22,594 nucleotides of DNA from Flavobacterium sp. (GCA_030150335.1 JASLGC010000234.1:1-22594), one strand, 5' to 3'; shown: positions 15,603 through 22,462, counted from the first letter of the stretch. The notes: generated by a model from the letters alone, not told the origin. Numbers and translations are program-made.

Positions 15603-15971
15603 CTATTCTTTTTTATAAAACATATTCAACCACATAATTCTTGATAATCTATAGTTGAAGGTCCATAAAATAGAGACAACAAAAACAATTGCAATGAAAG
15701 TTTGTAGTAAATTGATATTCAGTCCGAAGGCTTCATTTAAGATATAACGAACCACCATTACAGCAACCATTTCTGCAACTGTAAGTGCATAACTCATGTA
15801 CATTGCTCCAAAATAAAAACCTGTTTCTCTATGGAAATTATATCCACAAGAAGAACAATCTTTGGTCATTTTTGGCATTCTGAAGGTTACAGGATTTCCA
15901 TTGTCATGAAAAATTTTCTCTTTTCCACAGTTTGGACATTTACCATTAATAACTCTACTGATATAAGACAT
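15603..15971 (-). CDS. DUF983-family zinc-ribbon membrane protein
   Basis: This 122-aa protein has an N-terminal zinc ribbon with two CxxC pairs (CPNC at 12-15 and CSSC at 39-42). Two hydrophobic helices follow at about 55-77 and 88-105. The sequence around RETGFYFGAMYMSYAL, between the ribbon and the first helix, is the DUF983 signature. The function of the family is unknown; members are small inner-membrane proteins. The length is normal. The ATG at 15971 is the first in frame and gives the complete ribbon. tRNA-Trp starts 46 nt downstream on the same strand with no hairpin between, so read-through into it is possible. Confidence 0.88.
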   Translation of the reverse strand: MSYISRVINGKCPNCGKEKIFHDNGNPVTFRMPKMTKDCSSCGYNFHRETGFYFGAMYMSYALTVAEMVAVMVVRYILNEAFGLNINLLQTFIAIVFVVSILWTFNYRLSRIMWLNMFYKKE

Positions 15972-16090
15972 AATCTAATTTTTGTGCAAATTTCGACAAA
16001 AAATATGAATTCAATCCGTTTAAAATACTTGTATTTTAGTATTATTCGGACATTACGCACTATAAAGTGCTATAGCATCTGTAAATAGTG

Positions 16091-16119
16091 CAAAAAAAAA
16101 GGAGATTAATAATCTCCTT
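16091..16119 (-). terminator. Intrinsic terminator overlapping the end of the LTxxQ gene
   Basis: On the minus strand, AAGGAGATT-ATT-AATCTCCTT is followed by a U-run (16119 to about 16091). The 9-bp stem begins inside the last codons, and the TAA stop (16108-16106) lies at the loop and the first base of the 3' arm. Termination structure and coding end are therefore overlapped. Confidence 0.85.
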
Positions 16120-16834
16120 CTTCTTCGTAATATTTTGACTCAGTATTTTCATCTGGGTATTCTTCTTTGATTTCTAAGTATTCCAAAGGATGACTTTCAG
16201 ATGCCTGATTGTAGTAATCGTCGAATTCTTTCGTTAAGTTTAAAATCTCTTCTAAAGTAAGTACTTTTTCTTCTTCTGCACCTTCTTCTAAAGTTACAAC
16301 CTCGTATTTTTTCTGAAGTTTAAGTTTCTTTCCTTCATATTGTTTTTTAGCAATATCTCTTTGTGCGTAGTATATTTTGCGGTCTTTGCTGTACTTTCTG
16401 TAAATTTCTTTTACATCAGCTTTATACTCGTTATCAATTTCTCTAAGCTCAGTTTTATAATCTGTTTCACCAGCTTTAGCTGCGTTTATTTCTTTTTTTA
16501 TTTTAGTCCAATTTTCAAGTTGTTCTTCAGTTAAAGTACGCTCGATAAATTGTTTGTATCCGATTACAAGGTCGCGACGGTCCATTTTAAGTTCAGCAGG
16601 GTCTAAATCAGTCTTCGCATTTAGGTTTTGTAAATCTCTTTTGATGAACTCATTTTTGATTGTAAATGCAGCCATTTGCTTTTCTGTAAGCGAAAGTTCT
16701 GTTTTATTCTCAATAATTTCTTTGATATCGTAGTACTCTACTTTAGGTTTTGTTTCTACCTTTTTTGACTTACGTTGTCCATACACTGAGCTCAGTGATG
16801 TTACAATAAAAAACAAGAATATAATCTTTTTCAT
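16106..16834 (-). CDS. Exported acidic protein with Spy/CpxP-like LTxxQ motifs
   Basis: This 242-aa protein has signal peptide MKKIIFLFFIVTSLSSVYG (1-19), with cleavage before Gln20 likely. The mature part is highly charged and almost entirely helical. It contains LTEKQ (49-53) and LTEEQ (101-105), the LTxxQ motif of the periplasmic Spy/CpxP chaperone and metal-sensing family. A Lys/Glu-rich segment that could form a coiled coil follows, and the tail is very acidic. The LTxxQ assignment is by motif only. An ATG at 16861 is also in frame but adds nine residues before the signal peptide, so 16834 is preferred. A perfect -7 box is at 16889-16882 and the terminator overlaps the stop codon, making it a one-gene unit. 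Confidence 0.75.
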   Translation of the reverse strand: MKKIIFLFFIVTSLSSVYGQRKSKKVETKPKVEYYDIKEIIENKTELSLTEKQMAAFTIKNEFIKRDLQNLNAKTDLDPAELKMDRRDLVIGYKQFIERTLTEEQLENWTKIKKEINAAKAGETDYKTELREIDNEYKADVKEIYRKYSKDRKIYYAQRDIAKKQYEGKKLKLQKKYEVVTLEEGAEEEKVLTLEEILNLTKEFDDYYNQASESHPLEYLEIKEEYPDENTESKYYEEEGDY

Positions 16835-16881
16835 TATAATTTTTTTTGATTCAAATAACAATTTTCTTTTTTAATTACTCG

Positions 16882-16889
16882 CAAATTTA
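16882..16889 (-). promoter_or_regulatory. Bacteroidota -7 box of the LTxxQ gene
   Basis: The minus strand reads TAAATTTG, a perfect TAnnTTTG, 47 bp upstream of the ATG at 16834. It is the third copy of this exact octamer before a minus-strand gene in the window. A perfect 9-bp inverted repeat lies 30 bp further upstream. Confidence 0.45.
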
Positions 16890-16919
16890 ATATAAAAAAT
16901 ACGATATTTATTTTAAATA

Positions 16920-16942
16920 TTTCAAAACCTAATGTTTTGAAA
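16920..16942. repeat. Perfect inverted repeat TTTCAAAAC-N5-GTTTTGAAA
   Basis: TTTCAAAAC (16920-16928) and GTTTTGAAA (16934-16942) are perfect 9-bp arms around CTAAT. There is no U-tract of terminator type. It lies 30 bp upstream of the -7 box of the LTxxQ gene, where an activator or repressor could bind. Confidence 0.5.
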
Positions 16943-17294
16943 ATCAATATAAACTTGATAGCATGTTAGATAGGCTCTATCAGCTATGGTTTCATGAATA
17001 AATAGCAATTCTGTATTATAACGAGATGTTACAAAGTTTATTGCAATTTACTACATTGTTGTTTTATTTTAAAATTTATTATTAATTTTTTGAGTTAGGT
17101 TTAATCCTTTTGTTTTAAACTACACTAAAGGTATTTGTTTTTAACAATAATATTTTTTTTATGTCATGAATTGACTAATAATTTTGGGTTGTATTGTAAT
17201 TTTTATTTAAATGTCAATCTAATAAATGTTATTGGATGATACACATAGCGATAAAGAGTAAAGTTAGTCATCATTATTTTAGTTCCGAGAAAAG

Positions 17295-17377
17295 GGCACA
17301 TTACGGGCAGTTTTCCGGCAGTTTTGGCCTAAAAACAAGGCTTTTTGTGGAGAAATGTGCCAGCATTGTGCCAGCAA
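17295..17377. repeat. Island of nested inverted and 11-bp tandem repeats
   Basis: Two 11-bp tandem duplications are seen: GGGCAGTTTTC/CGGCAGTTTTG (17305-17315, 17316-17326) and TGTGCCAGCAT/TGTGCCAGCAA (17356-17366, 17367-17377). Inverted arms GGCACATT (17295-17302) and AATGTGCC (17354-17361) enclose the first pair and a small GCCT-N7-AGGC hairpin (17327-17341) followed by TTTTT. The segment is distinctly richer in G and C than its surroundings. It has no ORF of useful length. Its role is unknown: protein-binding array, structured RNA, or remnant of an integrase leader or attachment region. Confidence 0.6.
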
Positions 17378-17496
17378 AATACTTGTAATTGTTCAAAAAT
17401 AAATAGGATAGTACAGCTTTTAATAATTAAAAGTGAAAAAGGGGATTCGGTTATATATGTGTTTGATAAAGCTACACTTACGCAGGTTATAATCCA

Positions 17497-17504
17497 TAAT
17501 TTTG
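17497..17504 (+). promoter_or_regulatory. Candidate -7 box for the epimerase-like gene
   Basis: TAATTTTG is a perfect TAnnTTTG, 83 bp upstream of the ATG at 17587 and directly in front of the duplicated operator-like motif. A weaker alternative, TATTTTTA at 17561-17568, lies closer to the start. Neither has a good -33 element. Confidence 0.38.
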
Positions 17505-17506
17505 TA

Positions 17507-17560
17507 GTGTAAAAATGAGTTAGTGAACTACTTGGAAAGTGTAAATCTACTAACGAACTA
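17507..17560. promoter_or_regulatory. Duplicated operator-like motif upstream of the epimerase-like gene
   Basis: The pattern GTGTAAA...GAACTA occurs twice, at 17507-17530 and 17539-17560, about 30-32 bp (three helical turns) apart. The same stretch holds inverted half-sites: GTTAGT at 17519-17524 faces ACTAAC at 17549-17554, and TAGTGAACTA (17521-17530) is itself palindromic. Placement between the two candidate -7 boxes and the start codon suits a repressor site. The regulator is not known. Confidence 0.42.
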
Positions 17561-17586
17561 TATTTTTAATCCAAATTCTAAAAGAT

Positions 17587-18519
17587 ATGCAAACAATATT
17601 AGGTGCAAATGGACAGATTGGTACAGCGTTAGCCAAGGCATTAAAGTTAAATTATACCTCAGATATTAGATTGGTCAGTAGAAAACCGAAAAAAGTAAAT
17701 GACACAGATACTTTGTTTTCTGCAAATTTACTCGACAAAGAGATGGCTTTTCGCGCAGTAGAAGGCAGTGAAATTGCATATTTTACGTTGGGACTACCTA
17801 TGAATAGTGAAATGTGGGAAAGTCAGTTTCCAACTATTATGCAGAATGTAATAGATGCTTGTAAAGTTTATAAGACGAAGTTGGTGTTTTTTGACAATAC
17901 TTATATGTATCCTCAAAATGATAAAGTACTAACAGAAGATACTGCTTTTGCCCCTGTGGGAAGAAAGGGAAACGTTAGAAAGCAAATAGTAGAGATGCTA
18001 TTGAATGCAATGAAGTCTAATGAAATTGAGGCAGTGATTTGTCGCGCTCCAGAGTTTTACGGTCCAGGACAAACACAGAGTATTACTAATACTTTTATTT
18101 TTGATGCAATAAAAGCAGATAAAAAACTAAAAGTCTTGTTGAGAGACGATGCATTGAGAACATTAATTTGGACACCAGATGCAAGTAGAGCTATGGCATT
18201 GATAGGTAATACACCAGATGCGTATGGGCAAACTTGGCATTTACCATGTGATGACAATAGACTTACTTATAAACAGTTTATCGCTTTGGCATCAAAAGTA
18301 TATGGCAAGAAATTTACTTATCGAGTTCTTCCAAATTGGTTGTTGAGTTTTGGTGCTCTGTTTGTAAAGCAGTTAAAAGAATTGCAAGAGTTATTGCCTC
18401 GATATGGAGAAGATAATATTTTTGATTCCAGTAAGTTTAAAAAGCGTTTTCCAGATTTTAAAGTTACTACCTATCAAGAGGGAATTGAAGCTATAAAATT
18501 AGAACAAGAAAATAGATAA
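17587..18519 (+). CDS. Atypical SDR / NAD-dependent epimerase-dehydratase family protein
   Basis: This 310-aa cytosolic protein has an N-terminal Rossmann fold whose glycine motif GANGQIG (6-12) starts only five residues after the Met. It also has FFDNTYMYPQ (101-110) and RAPEFYGPG (153-161), the extended-SDR signature near the substrate pocket. Where active epimerases have YxxxK, this sequence reads GNVRK (128-132), so the catalytic Tyr appears to be Gly. By that alignment it is an atypical SDR that may bind NAD(P) without classical catalysis, or may use another residue. The ATG at 17587 is the only sensible start. It stands alone, preceded by a repeat-rich operator-like region and closed by a shared terminator with the esterase operon. 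The substrate is unknown. Confidence 0.85.
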   Translation: MQTILGANGQIGTALAKALKLNYTSDIRLVSRKPKKVNDTDTLFSANLLDKEMAFRAVEGSEIAYFTLGLPMNSEMWESQFPTIMQNVIDACKVYKTKLVFFDNTYMYPQNDKVLTEDTAFAPVGRKGNVRKQIVEMLLNAMKSNEIEAVICRAPEFYGPGQTQSITNTFIFDAIKADKKLKVLLRDDALRTLIWTPDASRAMALIGNTPDAYGQTWHLPCDDNRLTYKQFIALASKVYGKKFTYRVLPNWLLSFGALFVKQLKELQELLPRYGEDNIFDSSKFKKRFPDFKVTTYQEGIEAIKLEQENR

Positions 18520-18531
18520 GATTAAATAATA

Positions 18532-18569
18532 AAAAAAACCTGTTACTTAAAAAGGCAACAGGTTTTTTT
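18532..18569. terminator. Bidirectional terminator between the epimerase-like and esterase genes
   Basis: AAAAAAACCTGTT (18532-18544) pairs perfectly with AACAGGTTTTTTT (18557-18569) around a 12-nt loop. It lies 12 nt after the plus-strand stop and 10 nt after the minus-strand stop. Confidence 0.88.
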
Positions 18570-18579
18570 GTGGTATAGT

Positions 18580-19563
18580 TTATTTTGTAAATAATGCAGT
18601 TCGTAATGCATGAGCAGCTTGTTCTACTGATTTATTAACCGCTTGAATATGTGCTAAGGGATTTAATAATCCGTAGTCGTGAATAAAACCATTATATGTT
18701 TGAATCGTAGTAGGTACTTTAGCTTCGTCTAATTTTCTTGCATAAGCTAAACCTTCGTCAAAAAGAATGTCGTTTTCTGCTAATTGTACTAATGCTGGTG
18801 GTAAGTTTTTTAATTGTTCAACAGATGCTTTTAATGGCGAAGCGTAATACTCATTTCTTTGTTCTGATGTAGGAGCATAGTTATCCCACATCCATTTCAT
18901 CATTGGTGTAGTTAAAAATCGTCCGTCCGCGTATTTTGAATAAGATTCTCGAGTGAAGTCAGAATCAGTTACAGGCCATAAAAGCAATTGGAATTTAATT
19001 TGTGGACCTCCTTTATCTTTTGCCATTAAACAAGTTGCAGCAGTCATATTCCCTCCAACGCTATTTCCAGCTATTGCTAAGTTTTTACCATCTACACCAA
19101 TTTCTGGACCATTTTCGGCAACCCATTTTGTAGCGGCATAAATTTGATTAATTGCAATTGGGTATTGTGCTTCAGGAGATGGAGTATAATCTACAAAAAC
19201 GGCAGCAACCCCACTTTTTACAACTAAATCTCTAACTAAGCGCTTGTGCGTAGGATAATCACCTAATACCCATCCGCCACCGTGAATGAACATGAATACA
19301 GGTAAGTTCTCACTTGTTGTGTTTTCTGGTTTTACAATGTGAATTGTAACCGTATGTCCGTCTTGTGTAATTTCTCTTTGAGATTCAGTAATTCCAGAAA
19401 CATCTACATTAACTGATTTTTGAGCGCCAATAAGTACCTCTCTTGCTTCTTGTGGAGTCATTGTTTCCATCGGTTGACCACCACTATTGTTTAAAGCATT
19501 TAAAAACTCTCTGATTTCTCCTATTATTCTTGGGTCTTTTTCTCCTTTGATTTGATTTTCCAT
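18580..19563 (-). CDS. Alpha/beta hydrolase, hormone-sensitive-lipase-type esterase
   Basis: This 327-aa carboxylesterase belongs to the HSL (bacterial type IV) group. It has the oxyanion-hole motif HGGGW (94-98) and the nucleophile elbow GNSVG (166-170, Ser168). The acid residue is Asp265 in ENDILFDEG, and the catalytic His295 lies in FIHDYG. All three catalytic residues and the HGG motif are in place. No signal peptide is visible, so it should be cytosolic and hydrolyse short acyl esters; the natural substrate is unknown. The start ATG at 19563 follows the DJ-1/PfpI gene by 12 nt, so both are on one transcript. The AraC-family gene further upstream is separated by its own terminator and may control this operon. 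Confidence 0.93.
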   Translation of the reverse strand: MENQIKGEKDPRIIGEIREFLNALNNSGGQPMETMTPQEAREVLIGAQKSVNVDVSGITESQREITQDGHTVTIHIVKPENTTSENLPVFMFIHGGGWVLGDYPTHKRLVRDLVVKSGVAAVFVDYTPSPEAQYPIAINQIYAATKWVAENGPEIGVDGKNLAIAGNSVGGNMTAATCLMAKDKGGPQIKFQLLLWPVTDSDFTRESYSKYADGRFLTTPMMKWMWDNYAPTSEQRNEYYASPLKASVEQLKNLPPALVQLAENDILFDEGLAYARKLDEAKVPTTIQTYNGFIHDYGLLNPLAHIQAVNKSVEQAAHALRTALFTK

Positions 19564-19575
19564 TCTGATGCGATT

Positions 19576-20265
19576 TTAAATTGATTTAAGTTTTGTAACA
19601 ACCTTTTTAGCCATTTCTTTTGAACTAAAAGGATTTTGTCCTGTGAGTAAGTTGTTGTCAATTACAACATTTGAAGTCATTGGAATAAATGCTTTTTGGA
19701 GTATTCCACCTCTGTTTTTAATTTCCGATTCTAAGTTGAAAGGCACTAACTTTTGTCGGTTAGCGAGTTTTTCTTCAAACCAGTCAAAGCCAGTTAATTT
19801 TTTTCCTTGGATAAGAAAAGAACCATTTGAAAGTTGGACGTTAATTAACCCTGAAACTCCATGGCAGATAGCTGTAATGAGTTTGTTGTTTTCATAATGA
19901 GTTTGAATGATTTTTTGTAGTGTGGTGTTGTTTGGAAAGTCGTACATCGTTGCATGACCTCCTGCTAAATACACACAGTCAAACTCTTCGGTTATGACCT
20001 CCTGCAGACTTTTTGTGTTTGTAAGGATATTTCTAAAAGCTGAATTGTTATAATATTGTTTGGTAAGCTTATCTAAAACCAATGGAGTTAAACTTGCGGG
20101 GTCTATAGGAATATTACCTCCTTGTGGACTCGCAATTGTTATGTTCCAATTTTCTTGAGTTAGAGCCGCGTATATATGCGTTAGCTCACTTAGCCATAAA
20201 CCAGTATTAAGCTCACTGTTTGTGTATCTATCTACATTTGTGACAACAAGTAAAATGTTTTTCAT
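19576..20265 (-). CDS. DJ-1/PfpI-family class I glutamine-amidotransferase-like protein (Hsp31-like)
   Basis: This 229-aa cytosolic protein belongs to the DJ-1/ThiJ/PfpI superfamily. It has the nucleophile elbow AICHG with Cys134 followed by His135, the AGGHATMYDFP segment (101-111), and the conserved Glu27 in TGLWLSE. The pattern GFDWFEEKLA.....VPF.LE and the C-terminal LLTGQNPFSSKEMAKKV are typical of the Hsp31/HchA-like branch. Members of that branch are reported as glyoxalase III, deglycase or holdase proteins, and which activity applies is not decided here. It is the first gene of a two-gene operon with the esterase (12-nt gap). I found only a 7-of-8 match to a -7 box (GAATTTTG, 20301-20294) upstream. 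Confidence 0.92.
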   Translation of the reverse strand: MKNILLVVTNVDRYTNSELNTGLWLSELTHIYAALTQENWNITIASPQGGNIPIDPASLTPLVLDKLTKQYYNNSAFRNILTNTKSLQEVITEEFDCVYLAGGHATMYDFPNNTTLQKIIQTHYENNKLITAICHGVSGLINVQLSNGSFLIQGKKLTGFDWFEEKLANRQKLVPFNLESEIKNRGGILQKAFIPMTSNVVIDNNLLTGQNPFSSKEMAKKVVTKLKSI

Positions 20266-20412
20266 CTTTTATATAGGTTTGTATTGCTTAGTACAAAATT
20301 CTAATAATCTGCAAAAAACGGAGTAGCTTCATTTTATTAATTCCTAACTGAATTACTGATAAAGAGTTAAAAAAGTGGAAACTGAAAGGGATTGATATCG
20401 TGAGGTTTATAG

Positions 20413-20444
20413 AATAAAAAAAAGGCAAAAATATTTTTGCCTTT
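20413..20444 (-). terminator. Intrinsic terminator of the second AraC-family gene
   Basis: AAAGGCAAAAAT (20421-20432) and ATTTTTGCCTTT (20433-20444) form a perfect palindrome ending 7 nt after the AraC stop. On the minus strand a run of U follows. It separates the regulator from the downstream DJ-1/esterase operon. Confidence 0.85.
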
Positions 20445-20451
20445 GGTATAA

Positions 20452-21360
20452 CTAATTAAATGATTGTCTGAATTCCATGGGTGACATTTCAGTTTTGTTT
20501 TTAAACAAACGATGAAATGACTGAGGGTGTTCAAAGCCTAATTTATAGGCGATTTCTGATACTGATAGTGAGGTGTTTGACAAGAGTTCTTTTCCCTTTT
20601 GTATCAATCTATTTTGAATATGTTGTTGTGTTGTTTGCCCTGTTTGTACTTTTAGCATATCGCTGAGGTAATTGGCGCTGAGGTTGAGGTCTGCGGCAAT
20701 AGTTTGTACATTTGGAACTCCGTTAATAAGTAAATCGTCTGTTTTAAAATAGGAATCTAATATTGTTTCAAATTTAATCAGGTAGTCACTGTTGTTTTTC
20801 TTTCTTGTTAGGAATTGACGGTTGTAATAACGGTCGCAGTATTTAAGTAATAAATCGATATTAGAAACCAATAAATCTTGGGTATATGCATCCATATTGG
20901 CGTCTATTTCTCGGTTGATGTTTTCGAATATATCTATAATAGACTTTTCTTCTCGTTCTGATAAATGTAGAGCTTCATTACTCAAGTAGGAGAAGTAACC
21001 ATAGTTTTTAATTTGTGAAGCTATTGGATACCTGTATAAAAAATCTGGATGTACTACTAATACACTTCCGCGTACTTCTGAAAGGAGTATGTCTTCAAAT
21101 CGCAATACTTGCTGTGGGGCGATGAAATACATTATTCCTTCAGCAAAATCATAGTATTGCTGACCGTATTTGCAACGTCCGGCACAGTCTTTCTTCATTG
21201 TAATTACATAGAAATCTGTTGAAATTGCACTTAGTATTGTTTGTGGGTCGATAGAAATATCATTGAAATCAAAAATACTAATTAGTGGATTTGTTGGTTT
21301 CTTTAAGTTTAGAAAACTGTGAAGTTCTGTGATTGACGATATTTTTATAGGGGTTTTCAT
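20452..21360 (-). CDS. AraC-family transcriptional regulator
   Basis: This 302-aa regulator has a C-terminal AraC DNA-binding domain of about 205-302. It contains VQTIAADLNLSANYLSDML, QNRLIQKGKELLSNTSLSVSEIAYKLGF and PQSFHRLFKNKTEMSPMEF, which are the two HTH units and the usual conserved second helix. The N-terminal 190 residues are the sensor part, with CAGRCKYGQQYYDFAEGIMYFIAPQQVLRFE, as in a group of flavobacterial AraC regulators commonly placed beside redox or oxidoreductase genes. The Cys pair in KDCAGRCKYG could be redox- or metal-active; this is inference. The ATG at 21360 sits 13 bp from a palindrome, TGATTGAATCA (21374-21384). It points toward the DJ-1/esterase operon, the likely target. 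Confidence 0.92.
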   Translation of the reverse strand: MKTPIKISSITELHSFLNLKKPTNPLISIFDFNDISIDPQTILSAISTDFYVITMKKDCAGRCKYGQQYYDFAEGIMYFIAPQQVLRFEDILLSEVRGSVLVVHPDFLYRYPIASQIKNYGYFSYLSNEALHLSEREEKSIIDIFENINREIDANMDAYTQDLLVSNIDLLLKYCDRYYNRQFLTRKKNNSDYLIKFETILDSYFKTDDLLINGVPNVQTIAADLNLSANYLSDMLKVQTGQTTQQHIQNRLIQKGKELLSNTSLSVSEIAYKLGFEHPQSFHRLFKNKTEMSPMEFRQSFN

Positions 21361-21603
21361 ACGCTTTTAAAAATGATTGAATCAATTTTTGGTGTTACTA
21401 AAATACAATTTTATTGAGGTTTTTACTGTGTTAAAATATTGTTTTTTGGTTAGTTTGACTTAGTTGTTGTAAAGACAAAGGTCTGAATATATTATAGTGT
21501 TTTTGTAGCTAAATCAATACAATGTGTAATTTAATATTGCTTTTAATTATTTAAATAATATCTTGCTTAATCAGAATATTAATTGAAATGATTATCGTCT
21601 TAT

Positions 21604-22404
21604 ATGAAAGTAATTAATTATATAGCAGCAATTATCGCAGTTTTAGTTATGCTAACAGGTTGCAATAACTCTTTGAAAACAAAAGAAACTTATTTAGAAA
21701 ACCGTATCCCTATGTTAAAGGAGAATCTAAGTGAGAGTGAATATAAAGAGTTTGTGGAAATTATGGACTTTGATAAAAAGGGTAATTTGAATGTGATGAA
21801 TTTTGATTTACTAAAAAAAGGGACTAGCGATAAATATGATAGTATTCAATATAGAATTAGCTCAGATATGATTGGATTTTACGATAATATAATATCAGTT
21901 GATTCTTTAGGAATAGAAACGTTTATGGGACCGGAATTAGTAACTTATACTACTATTGATGGAAAGAAAGTTAATATTGCTGATTTTACTAAAAAGAATA
22001 CAATTTATTTGATTACTTCTGTAAATTGTGGGCCTTGTTTGGAGTTTTTTGAGGAGGCAAATAAGATAGCATCAAATCCTGAAAATAAGGATTTTCAGTT
22101 TATTGCTTTATATGGTGACCCTGCAATTCGCATGGAGAATTACCGCAAGGGAACTGGTTTTAAGAGATTTGGAATTCTTGATGAGCATTGGATTCAGTTT
22201 AATAATGAGCAAAACATCATTCAAGAGATTAAGCAAATGTATAAAGGCAAACGCAAAGAGTTTGAAATAGGAGAAGGATTTCCAGAGTTGTTTTACTACC
22301 AAAAAGGAAAGTTTGTTAGTAATTTAGGTGAACATAAATTACAAGATATCTTAAATGAATTAAAGAAAACGTTGGATTCAAATGCTCCTGAAAGCAATAT
22401 TTAG
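21604..22404 (+). CDS. Thioredoxin-like (TlpA-type) lipoprotein with CGPC active site
   Basis: This 266-aa lipoprotein begins MKVINYIAAIIAVLVMLTGC, with lipobox LTGC and acylated Cys20. A mostly helical N-terminal region (about 25-110) of unknown function is followed by a thioredoxin-fold domain. In that domain, TTIDGKKVNIADF leads into the strand IYLITSVNCGPCLEFF with active-site Cys142 and Cys145. The cis-proline region is GFPELFYYQKGKFV (Pro227). Membrane-anchored thioredoxin-like proteins act on disulfides in the periplasm. The CGPC motif predicts a reducing role, though the partner is unknown. The N-terminal region does not resemble the DUF4369 domain found in many Bacteroidota TlpA proteins. 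It stands alone; the upstream 243 bp show no clear promoter. Confidence 0.85.
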   Translation: MKVINYIAAIIAVLVMLTGCNNSLKTKETYLENRIPMLKENLSESEYKEFVEIMDFDKKGNLNVMNFDLLKKGTSDKYDSIQYRISSDMIGFYDNIISVDSLGIETFMGPELVTYTTIDGKKVNIADFTKKNTIYLITSVNCGPCLEFFEEANKIASNPENKDFQFIALYGDPAIRMENYRKGTGFKRFGILDEHWIQFNNEQNIIQEIKQMYKGKRKEFEIGEGFPELFYYQKGKFVSNLGEHKLQDILNELKKTLDSNAPESNI

Positions 22405-22462
22405 AAAATAAAAGAATATGGGTGTATGAATAATAGGTTTCGTTGGCCCTATTCAACCCCCT

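Larger units (their letters stand above)
16862..17586. other. Long gene-free intergenic stretch
   Basis: This stretch of about 725 bp has no ORF worth calling. It contains the promoter region of the LTxxQ gene on the left and an inverted repeat at 16920-16942. A small hairpin-like GATAG-GCT-CTATC lies at 16969-16981. About 300 bp of very AT-rich DNA with no recognisable feature follows. After that come a GC-richer island with tandem and inverted repeats (17294-17377) and the promoter/operator region of the epimerase-like gene (17497-17568). I see no tRNA, IS end or decayed gene that I can name. Confidence 0.6.

Noticed and set aside
16963..17001. Tiny ORF MLDRLYQLWFHE with internal GATAG/CTATC hairpin
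   Set aside because: Twelve codons with no start context and nothing downstream to regulate; most likely chance.
17206..17274. Short minus-strand ORF beginning MMTNFTLYRYVYH, considered as the start of a decayed integrase
   Set aside because: Only 23 codons, no recognisable integrase motif and no continuation in another frame; kept only as part of the unexplained island.
17305..17377. CRISPR-like array
   Set aside because: Only two copies of each of two different 11-bp units with no spacers of constant length and no cas genes nearby.
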